A stretch of 64,000 bases of DNA from Adineta vaga (Eukaryota; Rotifera). The stretch's first letter is position 1. Every line of letters begins with the position of its first letter. This document shows, one piece after another, positions 12,068 through 23,135 of the stretch. Under the pieces are notes generated by a model, which was not told where the DNA came from, searched no databases, and saw only the letters and a list, made by a program, of their open reading frames with translations. Location: positions 1,302,001-1,366,000 of the forward strand of contig CP075495.1 in NCBI GenBank assembly GCA_021613535.1, in the 5' to 3' direction. A program made the position numbers and the translations under genes.

Positions 12068-13444
12068 ATGGCAGTTTTTACGGAATTTCCATATATAGCA
12101 GCTTTGAAAGAGCCATATCTTGGTAGTTATTGTTCTACATGTTTTAAACCAGCTAAGATAAAATGCTCAAAATGTCAAATCATCGTTTATTGTAATATTC
12201 AATGTCAAACAAATGATACTCCTTTTCATCAATTAGAATGTCAAGCTTATAGAATTTCTTCTGATCAACATGGATTTTCCGAAGCAGTACTTACTCGAAT
12301 GATTGCTCGTGTTATAAGTCGTTTGCGTATTGATGGAGGTAAACCTGAACATGATTTATGTTCGAATATTTCGCCATCAATTCGTCGTCGATCATGGGCA
12401 GATCTACTTGGACATCGCGATGAAATTTTTCATTCAGAACGACATTTGAAACAATGGTTAATAACTAAACAACAAGTTGAATTCTTCTTTGGTAATCAAT
12501 TTGATCATATTGATCTTCTAGAAATTTTCGGTAAACTTCTAATCAATCGTTTTCGTGTTGGTATTCATGAAAATCTTATTGATGGACGTGTAGCTATCGG
12601 TTGGGCAATTTATTTAACAACATCACTATTTAATCATAGTTGTCAACCAGATTTACTTCAATGTTCATATGATATTAATATGCGTTTAAAACTTGCAAAT
12701 GGTAATCAAAAATTTCCTCAGACAACTGTAGAATTTAATGAATTAACAGTGAGTTATCGTCATCAAAATGATTTTCGATCGACTAATACATCGAATTATG
12801 TACCTACAAGACGACAACGTCGAATATTTGTTAGTTTTTTCTTTTTTAATTGTCATTGTAAATTTTGTGCAGATGATTTACGAAATCGATACGCAGAATC
12901 CGCAACCAATCGTTTGTGTGAACGATGTGGAGATTCATTAGTATTACAAGAAGACTATCATGATTCAACGAAATCGATTCTCACGTGTCTTGGACGAAGG
13001 AAATGTCAGAAGACTGAAGAAATTGTCGACCGTGTAACGATACCAAAAATACAAAATACAGAACAATCAGTTGATATTTGTGAAGAATATTTAGAAAAAT
13101 TTGAACAATTATTACATCCGGAAAGTATTCTTTTATTACAACAACGTGAAAAACTCTTATTTATCTATCAAAAGCTTCTCAATCAATGTAATCTAGAAGA
13201 AAATCAGCAACTAACTTTTATTCATCGTGCTATTCAATTAGGTGAACAATTGATTCAAGTTTATGATATTTATTTGAAACATTCGTCAGTCTATCCGAAA
13301 ATTGTTCTGACAGATATTGCTCTTCTCTGTGAACGTATAGGAAAGAACGAAAAAGCAAAAGAACTTTATCAAAAAGCAATAGATCTATGGCGAGCTGATT
13401 ATCATGATCATATTGATTATCGAGATTTGATGGTGAAATTATAG
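12068..13444 (+). CDS. SET and MYND domain (SMYD-type) protein
   Basis: A single uninterrupted exon of 458 aa. The MYND zinc finger has C22-x2-C25, C33-x2-C36, C42-x3-C46, H54-x3-C58. The split SET domain follows. Its core includes the FNHSCQPD motif that contributes to S-adenosylmethionine binding, and then the YVPTRRQRR segment and the post-SET zinc site FNCHCKFC typical of SMYD proteins. The C-terminal third is helical, TPR-like (residues about 330-458), and also contains CxxC pairs (CERCGD). SMYDs are lysine methyltransferases of histones and cytosolic proteins; SMYD3/SMYD4-like is the closest impression. Lack of introns is unusual beside neighbours with many. Confidence 0.9.
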   Translation: MAVFTEFPYIAALKEPYLGSYCSTCFKPAKIKCSKCQIIVYCNIQCQTNDTPFHQLECQAYRISSDQHGFSEAVLTRMIARVISRLRIDGGKPEHDLCSNISPSIRRRSWADLLGHRDEIFHSERHLKQWLITKQQVEFFFGNQFDHIDLLEIFGKLLINRFRVGIHENLIDGRVAIGWAIYLTTSLFNHSCQPDLLQCSYDINMRLKLANGNQKFPQTTVEFNELTVSYRHQNDFRSTNTSNYVPTRRQRRIFVSFFFFNCHCKFCADDLRNRYAESATNRLCERCGDSLVLQEDYHDSTKSILTCLGRRKCQKTEEIVDRVTIPKIQNTEQSVDICEEYLEKFEQLLHPESILLLQQREKLLFIYQKLLNQCNLEENQQLTFIHRAIQLGEQLIQVYDIYLKHSSVYPKIVLTDIALLCERIGKNEKAKELYQKAIDLWRADYHDHIDYRDLMVKL

Positions 13445-13693
13445 AACTTATTTCTATTAGTTGTATGTTTTTTCTAAGTTATAATAAAGCGTGCTCTTTT
13501 TCATACAACGTTTACTTCTATCATAATTTATATTGTATGACTCATAACTGACATCATTCTTCCAAAACCCTTATGATTCATTTTTTGGGCGTTATTTTTG
13601 TTTTTTTCTGCTGACATAGAAAATGCACAAATATCTACATATTTCCGTATCGTTCTCTAGGAAATTGACGTGTTTCATTGTCATTCTAAAACG

Positions 13694-14723
13694 ATGACGA
13701 AAACTGTTCTTCTATCAGGTTGTGGGGGTGGATATGATCTATTTGGTGCTTTGCCACACTATTTCAAAATTAAAGCTCAAGGTGACTATGATGTTACACT
13801 GATAAATTATACATTTACAACACATGAGCTTTTATCAAAATATGGTCAACAGTTAACAAAAATTCTTTTTCGTATTGATCCAATTATAGACGCCTCATGG
13901 CTTACAGATGAAATATACTTTCCTGAACAACGTCTAGCTAATGAAATGCACGTATCAATTTACGCAATTCTATGTAATTATGATGAAACACGAATTGAAT
14001 TGATTATTGAAGCTTATCAACATCTCATAGGAAAACGTACAATTGATGAACTTATTCTATTTGATTGTGGTTCAGATGTTTTATTAACAGGAAAAGAACA
14101 ACAATTAGGTGAGCATATCTTTTTGAATGAAATTTTTATCTAAAAAAGTCTTTATTTATATTAGGAACTCCCGTAGAAGACATGTCACATGCACGTGCAG
14201 TACAGTTGTTATCATCGAATGAAATAAAATCAAAATATATTGTAGTTATTGGTACTAATATTGATGTTGGTCATGGTATAATACAATCAGATATCGATGC
14301 TCGTTTAACTGCACTTGCTCCATCGGCTGTCTTCACCTGGTTATTACAGTATGAATATGATGAAGATGTTCGTCATTATGTTGAAATTGTTAATCATTGT
14401 CAACCAGCTCATACAATTGTTCATAGTTTAGTATGTGCTGCATTACAAGGTCATAGAGGATATTACCTTCCAGATCATTTACGTAGCCGTATTAATAAAT
14501 CACGTGTACCACTGTCGAAGAGACATGTATTTCAATTGGTTATCATTTTGATGATGTTATCCGTGATACTATCTATATTGAACGATTAAAACCGTCTATG
14601 AACTTGAAACAAGTATATAATACTATCTATAATAGAATTCAAATTCAAGACAATGATATTTCTGATAAGAAAGTTCTAACACATATTAAAGAAAATAAAA
14701 ATGAAAAATGTTTAGTTATCTGA
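13694..14723 (+). pseudogene. DUF1152 family protein, one intron, late frameshift
   Basis: Exon 1 is 13694-14108 and exon 2 starts at 14165 (56-nt GT-AG intron splitting the LGTPVEDM motif). The N-terminus VLLSGCGGGYDLFGALPHYF is the nucleotide-binding-like Gly-rich motif of DUF1152, and LFDCGSDVLL plus LGTPVEDM are further family hallmarks. Enzymatic role is unknown. I know the family mainly from bacteria and archaea. The original frame stops at 14589, but from about 14520 coding clearly continues in another frame (EETCISIGYHFDDVIRD...) to the stop at 14723. Total exon length is one base short of a multiple of three, so there is one lost base or a sequencing error near 14515-14525. I chose the ATG at 13694 because the Gly-rich strand follows directly; upstream there is only a GTG. 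Confidence 0.75.
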
Positions 14724-15655
14724 TAGAAAATTCTTCAACTATATCATTAGTGATTATTATTTGTTTAAAACTTTCGAAAAGAGATAATATTAAATTATTT
14801 ATTGAATTGAAATAATTATTTTTATCATTGAAACACAATAAATACTGAATAATGTATTTTATATTTTCAACTAATATGAGTTAAACTTCACTTTATATGT
14901 GAAATATATTTCATTTTCTTCTGTAAAATTATTAATATTATAAATGGTACAATTTGTTCATTTGGATAAATTGTTTCAATGAAGAAAACGTTCTACAAAA
15001 TCCAAGTTATTTACATTAATTTCGACATAGAAGTGAGAGAATTTACAATCTTTAATTTCGAATAAAAAGCTATTGAATGACATCAATCTATCGAAATCTC
15101 TATTTAATAATTCCTAAAGATGATACAATATCATGATTTCATTCATAAGAAGTATCTATATCAAATTATTATTTGTTCAGTTCTTCAATCTATCAATTAA
15201 AATCATTGATAGAACAATCCGCTCTTAAAACACGATTAAGCACAGAATATAAAATATCTTCCTTTCTATATCTTTCTATGAATATTTTTTATTCAATAAA
15301 TCAAAGATTATTTATTAATACTTTAGAGAAATATTTAAAATAAATTTAAAAATAAGTTTTTTTTTCTACAAGAAAATCAATGATAAAACAAATATTTCAT
15401 TTCTTCTCAAAATATTTAATAAAAAAAAAGATTTTTGTTTTCTTCTAAAATTTATTCAATTATTTATAAAATATTTATAATTTCTCAAAGAATATTTTCT
15501 TTTGTTTTCAAATATAAAAATTAAATTTCTTTGATTTCGAATCAAATTTTAAGAAATATTTCTATCCTCTCATTTTCATCATCAAAACAGACGAAGAAAT
15601 TGTTGAACATAAAAAGATTTTCATTTCTTTACTTATTAACAAAGTTATTTCATTA
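14724..15655. other. AT-rich intergenic sequence
   Basis: Extremely A/T-rich sequence with many short A and T homopolymers between 15300 and 15560. No gene or structured repeat seen. Confidence 0.5.
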
Positions 15656-16853
15656 ATGGTATACTGTCAGACCCTAGATGACTCATACTTTATGTACCAA
15701 TTTTGACTCCGTCAATGCACTTTGGCATCAAAAAACAATTTTCGATAATTCACACACTAAAAAATTTAGATTTTAATTTGGAATAAAATGAGATATGTCT
15801 CAATATGGGCTTCCCTTTCTAACTGGATTTTTTAGGCTAAGAACATATGCTTGTACAGCCCTGTATAATTTTCGTGATGGTTTGTCTATAGCAACATGGT
15901 GCGAAGTGTTCAATTTCATTTTCATGCTTTATTTCTATATTCTATTCTATCAATTGTTTAATGTTTATATATCGTTAGCTCCTTCATGTTCATAGTTTTA
16001 TACTATTCAACCAAACTAATTTATCTCAATTTTTGTGAATTATTTTTTGTATTATTTTAGATAGCAGTAAGCAACCAAACCGATTTCAACAAAAAAATTT
16101 CGTCGTTGAGTCAGTCTTCTCTTTAGTTTTACGCATTATCATTGCTCTATTTAACAGATTGTTTTATAATATTTAATTTTTAATAATATTTACATCTTAT
16201 TGTAATCTATATTTAATTGATATTTTTGTGTCACTGTTCTTATTTTTTTAACAAAATAAAAAATAATAATAAAAATAAACAAAAAATATGAACATTATCA
16301 ATTCGATTTTATGTAAATTCCAAACTCCGTCTTGTCTATCTTTACGCTCAGTGATTAGTAATGAGATCTATTGATATGAGCTCAAAAGTATGAGGAAAAT
16401 GTTCAATACGTATCGTATACCTATACAGGAGGTGATCAGTCTCGATTAGCCATTTTGAACTCACCTCTTTCTAGATGGATGATTAACGAAAACGGCAATT
16501 GCCCGTCATAAGAATTTTTAATAATATCTAATTTCACTTGTAGAGTCTACTATATAAAAATAGTTCGAATTTGTTTTTTGATGTCACAAGATATAGATGT
16601 CACTAGTGAGGAAGTGCATTGTAGCGGCGTAACCAGGATTTTGACGGTGGTGGGGCTCAACCACCTAAATCGGTCTTCTAGGAGGGGCTCATAGTATGAT
16701 TTAACAGTAAAATCTAGTCGGGTGGTGGGGGGGAGGGCTCACAGATCCGGTGGGAGGGCTAAGCCCCCCCCTGGCCCCCCTGGTTACGCCACTAGTGCAT
16801 TGGCTAAGAAATGCACGATAGAAGCACATTTTTACCCTCTGACAGTATACCAT
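15656..16853. mobile_element. decayed DNA transposon with 16-bp terminal inverted repeats
   Basis: ATGGTATACTGTCAGA at 15656-15671 is matched exactly by its reverse complement at 16838-16853, enclosing 1198 bp. The outer TA dinucleotides (GG-TA-TACTG...) would fit a Tc1/mariner-like TA target site. No transposase reading frame survives, and the longest internal open stretch (15795-15995) has no transposase motif. The copy is interrupted by a hAT-like MITE near its right end. A 16/16 match at this spacing is unlikely by chance, but the family is not identified. Confidence 0.6.
16622..16794. mobile_element. hAT-like MITE with 8-bp target-site duplication
   Basis: The ends are TAGCGGCGTAACCAGG at 16622-16637 and CCTGGTTACGCCACTA at 16779-16794, an inverted pair with one mismatch. 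Both ends are flanked by the identical 8-mer GTGCATTG (16614-16621 and 16795-16802). The 173-bp body is GC-rich with G runs and C runs, strikingly unlike its surroundings, and has no coding capacity. An 8-bp duplication with (C/T)AGNGGCGTA-type ends is characteristic of the hAT superfamily. Being non-autonomous, it would need a transposase from elsewhere. The perfect duplication suggests fairly recent insertion. Confidence 0.88.
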
Positions 16854-17038
16854 AAACACGTGTTTTTTTCTTTTTTATCTAAACATTTTCTAGAAAACAG
16901 AATCAAAATCGTCTTCTTCTTTTCTTTTCTTTCTTTTTCACATATAAAACAATGTTATTTAATCAAAAAACACAAACAAAAGCGTTTAATCATTAACATC
17001 AGTTCTTTGTCTAAAACTATTTTAAACTATATTGATTA

Positions 17039-19666
17039 ATGACTGAAGATGATAATCTTTCACAACGTTTTTTTGATGCTGATCAAGAACCAGAACTAAT
17101 CTTAACACCAATTAGTGGATATGAAGTTTATCCAACTGTTTCATTAAAAGATGCTGTTCAACCGATCAATTCTTCACTTCATAATTGTGATACAATGATT
17201 GAAATTGCATTGAGAAATTCAATAAACCCTGCAGATGGTTTAACACAAGACGAATCGGCTTCAATTCATTTATATACAATGCAATGGCCTCGACCTCATC
17301 CAAGTTTATTCACATTACTTAATGAAAAACTTCGTTCACAAGATCGAGATGGTTTAATTCCATGGTTTTATTTTCTTAAATTATTTCTCACAGCTTTGTA
17401 TAAACTTCCATCTTATCGAGGAATAATTTGGCGTGGTGTTAAGGGAAATTTATCTGATCAATATAATGATGATCATTTCTGGTGGGGATTTAGTTCTTGT
17501 ACTGAGACAATGCACAGAATTGAAAAATTTATGGGAAATGATACAACGAGAACTGCTTTTACCATTGAATGTTCATATGGAAAATCAATTCTATCACATT
17601 CATATTTTAAAAACGAGAATGAAATTCTTCTACTTCCTGGAACTTATTTTCAAGTTGTTGATAAAATGAAAGCAACAAATGATTTATTCCTAATTCATTT
17701 ACGTGAAAAGATTCCACCATTTGAAACAATTGTATCACCATTATTACAAATGGAATCAACAACTAATCAAATGGTTTCAACTGATAATATCGCATCAAAT
17801 AATCTCTCAGGTAAGTTGACTTTTGATATTTTATTGAAATTTTATTCATTCTTTAAAATCGATGTTAATGTAATATGAAGAAAATATAAATATTGTTTAC
17901 TAAATTTTTCATTTAAGAAGATTTCATTCATATTTTTAAAATCATCAAAATTATTAAACAAAAAAACAAAAAAATTTCAAAATAATATTTTGAGTAAATT
18001 ACTTCAATTGATCGAGTAATACTAATAATTTTCGATTTCTGTTTAAAACATTTTATTTCAATTCGATTTATTACGAAGAAAATAGTTTTTAGTTTTTTAT
18101 TAATAAATCTTTGATTTAATTGAGATAAAACTGAAAATATTTTGATATTTTTTTTTCAAAATAGATCAAACTGATCTTGAGCTTCATATCGTTTCTTCTA
18201 TAAGTGAAGATATTGAGACAAATTCCAACAATCATTTAAATCAAACCAATTCAATTTCAGTAAGATTTTAATAAAAGAATTTTCTTCAAAAGATTTTTAT
18301 TATTTTTAGAATTCAAATCAAAATAAAATTATTCCATTAAAAACGAATAATTTATCAAATACTTCGAAGAAATTCATTGCTTTTCAACATCTGGTTTGAG
18401 ATATTCATTTTTTAAAAATCAAAATTTTATTTTTTTATTTTTTAGTTTCGAAGAGAAAAGGTCAAATCAAGAAGTAAAAAGATTCAAATTTCTGTTTTTT
18501 AGTTCTAAATTAATCAAAAAGAAGTAAAAAGTTTGATAAATCAATCGAATATTTCTTTCAAATTAAGAAGAAAATCTTTTGTTTTTCTCAAAAAATTCAT
18601 TCAAATCTTTTTCGAAGTAAAATCTTTTTTTAAGTTTCTCGAAACATATCTGCAAACGAAACTTCAATTCAATGATTATTTCGTTTTTCTATTTTGGAAT
18701 AAAGGTTGAAATTGAATTTTCATCAACAAAAATCTTCTCACAAAAATATTTCTCGTCTTTCTTCTTTTTCTAGAAACAAAGTTCAAACAAAATGCACAAA
18801 CTGTTGCTGGAGGAAATGAACAAGGAGATAAATTAAATCAATTCAATGAACCTTATGGAATCTTTGTTGACAAACACAAAAGTATCTATATTGCTGATTG
18901 TGGAAATCATCGTATTGTTCAATGGAAATATAATGCGGAAGAAGGACAAATAGTTGCAGGTGGAAATGGAAAAGGAAATAGAATTGATCAATTGGAAAAA
19001 CCAACAGATGTGATTGTTGATCAATCTAGTCACTCAATCATCATTGCTGATCGGGGAAATAAACGAGTAATTCGATGGTTCAACCAAAACCAACAAGAAA
19101 TTCTTATTCAAAGTATTAGTTGTTTGGGTTTATCAATGGATAAATTTGGATTCCTGTATGTTTCTGATTGTGAGAAGAATGAAGTGAGAAGATGGAAAAT
19201 TGGAGAAAACGATGCAGAAGGAACATTAGTAGCTGGTGGAAATGGAGATGGAGATAAACTCAATCAACTCAGTTTTCCTACTTATATCTTTGTTGATGAT
19301 GAACAATCTGTTTATATATCTGATTATTCAAATCATCGTGTGATGAAATGGAAAAAATATGCAAAAGAAGGAATAATTGTTGCAGGTGGAAATAGTGAAG
19401 GAAATAATCTTAATAATTTATATGATCCCAGAGGATTGTTTGTTGATCAATGGGGACAAATCTATGTATCAGATTGTGTGAATGATCGAATAATGCGATG
19501 GATTGAAGGAAAGAATGCTGGTAGAATTGTTGTTGGTAGAAATAGAAAAGGCAATGAATCAAATCAATTTTGTCGTCCCACTGGTTTATCATTTGATTTG
19601 GAAGGAAACTTTTATGTTGCTGATGAGGGAAATAATCGAATTCAGAAGTTTGAAATAATATCTTAA
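17039..19666 (+). CDS. arginine ADP-ribosyltransferase fused to NHL repeats
   Basis: Five exons (17039-17810, 18165-18259, 18310-18393, 18446-18473, 18774-19666) sum to 623 aa (frame-checked). Residues 40-230 are an R-S-E-type mono-ADP-ribosyltransferase: Arg132 in IIWRGV, FSS at 151-153 and the catalytic Glu193-x-Glu195 in NENEILLLPGTYF. Residues 260-320 form an Asn/Ser-rich linker encoded by three small exons. From about residue 325 six NHL-type blades follow, each with variants of VAGGNGxG...L..P.GIFVD...IYIADxxNxRI.RW, forming a beta-propeller for binding partners. The family transfers ADP-ribose from NAD to arginine side chains. No signal peptide is visible, so it is likely intracellular. 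The ART-NHL architecture is one I associate with bdelloid rotifers. Confidence 0.9.
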
Positions 19667-20257
19667 TAAAACTATTGATTTTAAATTTAAATAAAACTTT
19701 GCTTTAATTATAAATAAAAGCATTTAAAATCAATAAAATTGTACTTTTTTAATTATATACTGAGAACATAGAAGAACTGAATTGTTTTAAGTGAAGAAAA
19801 TAAATTTCTATGAATTTTCTTAAATAATGAATCTAAATTGAAATGAAAATAGATAGAATAAATCATTTTAATCGTCCATTCCTGCGAATTTCTTCCTGTA
19901 TGAAAATAGAAAACTGTGAATAAAATAATTCTGTTAAATGTCTTTAAATTATTAAATATTTAGAAAACAAATATGTCTAAGATAATCTCATTTAAATGTA
20001 ATTAAAATGATAAATTCAATATAAAATCAAATTATATAATTAATTTTTAGAAGAAAAGAAAAAGAAAATTTTGCTCTTGTGTGAATTCGATCATGTTTTA
20101 TAAATTCTGTCAAAATTTATCATTAAAAATATGATCTTTAGAAAAGTTTTATTTTTTATAAAATAAATTGAAATTATTTGATAGAATCTTTTTCTTTTAT
20201 GACACAATTTGAAATAAAATATTTCATTAATAAGTCTTCTAAACTAATTAGATGATT

Positions 20258-20309
20258 GAGGGTGTGGGTGTCTTGAAGAAGATACGCTAACACCCACACC
20301 CACACCCTC
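20258..20309. repeat. inverted TGTGGG-type (telomere-like) tracts
   Basis: GAGGGTGTGGGTGT at 20258-20271 is repeated exactly in inverted orientation at 20296-20309, and the right arm extends to about three CCCACA units. TGTGGG is the telomeric unit I recall for bdelloid rotifers. The tract is only two to three units long, so it could be an interstitial relic or chance. Confidence 0.55.
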
Positions 20310-21650
20310 TCAAAATCCTTCAAGATACCTATATAGAAGACAAAGATCTCTCTAAATTTTCACCAAATGTTTTCTCGCCGTTGAAACTAGTTACAATCGA
20401 CGGAGAATTAAATTCTGCATCGAATGGACTCATTTTTTTTAAACGAGAACTCATTTTTATATAAATTTTTATACAATTCTTTGTTTCGTGGTGCTAGCTC
20501 CATAGTGCTTGCTTCACACCGATAAAACGAACAAATTCTAATGATTGTCAACGAATCGAAGTTTTTTAATTGAGAAAAAAGTTTTCAAAAGAAAAAATTT
20601 ATATTAAAAATGTTTCAACAGATGAAATAACTGATCGAAAACTATTAAAATTCTTTCAGTGAATGAAAACATTTGTTTTTTAAAACAGATCTTTACCTGC
20701 AATGCAAATTTCAATAAATGATGAAGAAAACTCCAAGAAACGTTTTTCACCAGATAATTCATAATAATTAATTGATTGTCAAATAATTCTTCTGAATTAT
20801 CGAGAAAATGTAACTGATCGAATTATTGTTAATTTACTTGAAAAAAAAAGTATTTGTGTTAAATCTATCACAAAGTATATTACCATCATCATTCGTTTCA
20901 TATTCTGATTATCAAAAAGATTTTTATTTGAAACTTTCTTTTCAAAATAATATTTTTTCATATTTAGATTCTTCGTCAAATGTAAATGAATAAATTGATG
21001 AAATATTCCATAGAAGTGGTTATGTAGATATAGATACACATAGACATTTTCGTTTGCTTTGCGTTCGATATATGCTAAACAATGAGTTAATATTTGTTCA
21101 GTGTTCTGTACTATCATAGTAGATTGATAAAATAATGTTTATGTTATAGAAAAAAATTCAAAGATTATAGCTAGTTCAATATTTATTTAAAAAATCTAGT
21201 ATCAAAGGTCCAAAAGTACGACAAGAACATCATTTAATGGAAGTGTTTTTACTCTAACTGATGTTCGTGATAATCGAAAAAATCTTATTGTTGCAATTTG
21301 TTCGATTTGAACCAGAGATGTCCATCGCAGCGGCGACGCTTCGCGGTAGTTTTTGAAAATATTTTTCTACGTGAAATAGTTTTTGTCATTCTTTGAAGGA
21401 ATGAGGCATACTTCTAATGTGTATGAATATAATATTTTAATTAAATGTCCTTCATCATTTGTTTCTTTGTCTGATATTTCAGAGATCAACTTAAAAAAAA
21501 AAATGACTCAAAAATAAATTCTTTTAAATATTTCTCACAAATAATGTTCTTTTTATCTTCAATAAAATAATCTATGACATGAGAACAATTTGTCAACTAT
21601 GTTGATAGAAATATTAAAATTCTCATTTTTTGAGCAGTGTAGAAATCGTT

Positions 21651-21880
21651 AACTCGATTCGAGTATTAAACTTCTTCTCCGCAACTATTAAACTTATATA
21701 TCTAGAAGTGGAAGCTTCGAGTTTTAAACTTATCAACCTCCACACTTTCCTCCTTGCCTTCCAACACCCTCACCTATACCCACACTTTTCTCTTTGCATT
21801 CGAACACCCTCATCCACACGCACACCCTCAAGTTTTAAACTCGATAATTCAAAAGTTTAATACTCGAAACGTCTTTTCGA
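21651..21880. repeat. foldback element with nested inverted repeats
   Basis: TTCGAGTATTAAACTT at 21658-21673 is exactly inverted at 21853-21868. AACTCGA flanks it on the outside in both arms (21651 and near 21880). A second pair, CGAGTTTTAAACTT at 21718-21731, is inverted with one mismatch at 21830-21843. The centre holds two copies of a roughly 40-nt unit containing CCACACTTT and AACACCCTC (about 21740-21820). No target duplication found. Confidence 0.65.
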
Positions 21881-22220
21881 GTTGTACATATATGACTTTC
21901 CTAAGAATAGTCTTTTGAATGAAAACCAATAAATTCACCCTTAATCAGATACTACCCTCATCACCCTTGTAATCATTGGAACTTCTAGATAACTACAGGA
22001 ACTAAGGGGGCCAACAAAACTTGTAATTATCAACAGAATATAACAACGTCATCGATAAATCCGAAGGCTTTACTGAAAAAATTTTCATAAACTCACATAC
22101 ATTCTAATTTCTTCGTTGAAGAAATTTCATGCTCATTTGTATTGAATCATTTTTCTTCGATGAAAATAGTTGTTTCGACCCTGACTATGCAGAGTGGACC
22201 TATACATACTGCCGATCATC

Positions 22221-22246
22221 ATAAAATGACAACGAAGTCATTTTAT
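22221..22246. repeat. perfect 10-bp hairpin
   Basis: ATAAAATGAC, a 6-nt loop AACGAA, then GTCATTTTAT. It sits in a noncoding region with no gene to terminate. Confidence 0.7.
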
Positions 22247-22464
22247 AAGTTTCGCAGCGTTGTTAATCTCATTAGTTCCCTTAGTCTCCTTACTTTCGGT
22301 TCGAAATAAAGTCTATTTTTTTAATCTAAATTCAGATTCAAATATAATAGACCATTATATGGTTGATGGTTATGTTTATAATTCCCTTTTATGTAAGAAA
22401 GGGTTATAGGCTCGTTAAATAGGATCGCTAAAATGCTTAAAGTTTGTTTGTTTGTTTGTCCAAG

Positions 22465-23135
22465 CCAATCAGGAAACAGCATTCGATACAATAATCATAA
22501 CTTATTCATACTGATTAGAAGACGAGTCATCAAAGGGTAATCAAGGTCAAGGAATCCGAATCTGCCGTTAGTTTAAAAAAAATTATCTATACAATTTTTT
22601 AAGACAAAGAGTTTTTATGGTTTCTCTAATCCAATCAGAAAATAGCATTTGATTCAACGACAAGAACTTACCTACGTCCATTATGAAACGATTATCAAGA
22701 GGTAATCGAGGTCGAGGAACACGAATCCGATGTTAGTTTTACAAGATATCACTTAATTAATTAGCTAATTAGCTAGTTAAGAAATCATCAACTATGAAAA
22801 TGTCGAGTAAGGGTGGACCGACGGGTAATCGGGGGTGAGGATCACGATTCTGGTGTTAGCTTTTCGAAATTCTAATTAACTAATTATAAGTTATTATACT
22901 ACCATGTAAGAGTTGATGAAAGGGCAATCGAAGTCGAGGATTTCGAAAGCGATGCTAGTTTTTGATGAATTGTTCATCTGAGACCTGTTTTGGTCTTTCC
23001 CTCCCAGAAAACTCAATATTTCATGAGTGTTTGTTCAAGTTCTATCGAAAAGTAACGAGAGTAATGAATTTGAATCTGATGTCAGTTCTACCTAATCGAC
23101 TCCACCATTGTCTTTTGTCTTTCTCTCCAAGATAG
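22465..23135 (+). repeat. degenerate tandem repeat array, five copies
   Basis: A core of about 39 nt, GGTAATCGAGGTCGAGGAA followed by CGAATC-GATGTTAGTTT, occurs at 22536, 22701, 22824, 22922 and (most diverged) 23052. Copies 1 and 2 also share the upstream segment beginning CCAATCAG (22465 and 22631, period 166). Copies 4 and 5 share the downstream segment TTGTCTTTCCCTCC (near 22990 and 23110). Spacing varies between 98 and 165 nt. It is noncoding in all frames. Confidence 0.65.

Noticed and set aside
16722-17039. 105-codon frame ending at the ART start
   Set aside because: It begins inside the hAT-like MITE and runs through AT-rich leader sequence; not a gene.
20797-21117. 106-codon minus-strand frame
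   Set aside because: No domain, no splice partners, surrounded by AT-rich noncoding sequence; kept only as a remark.
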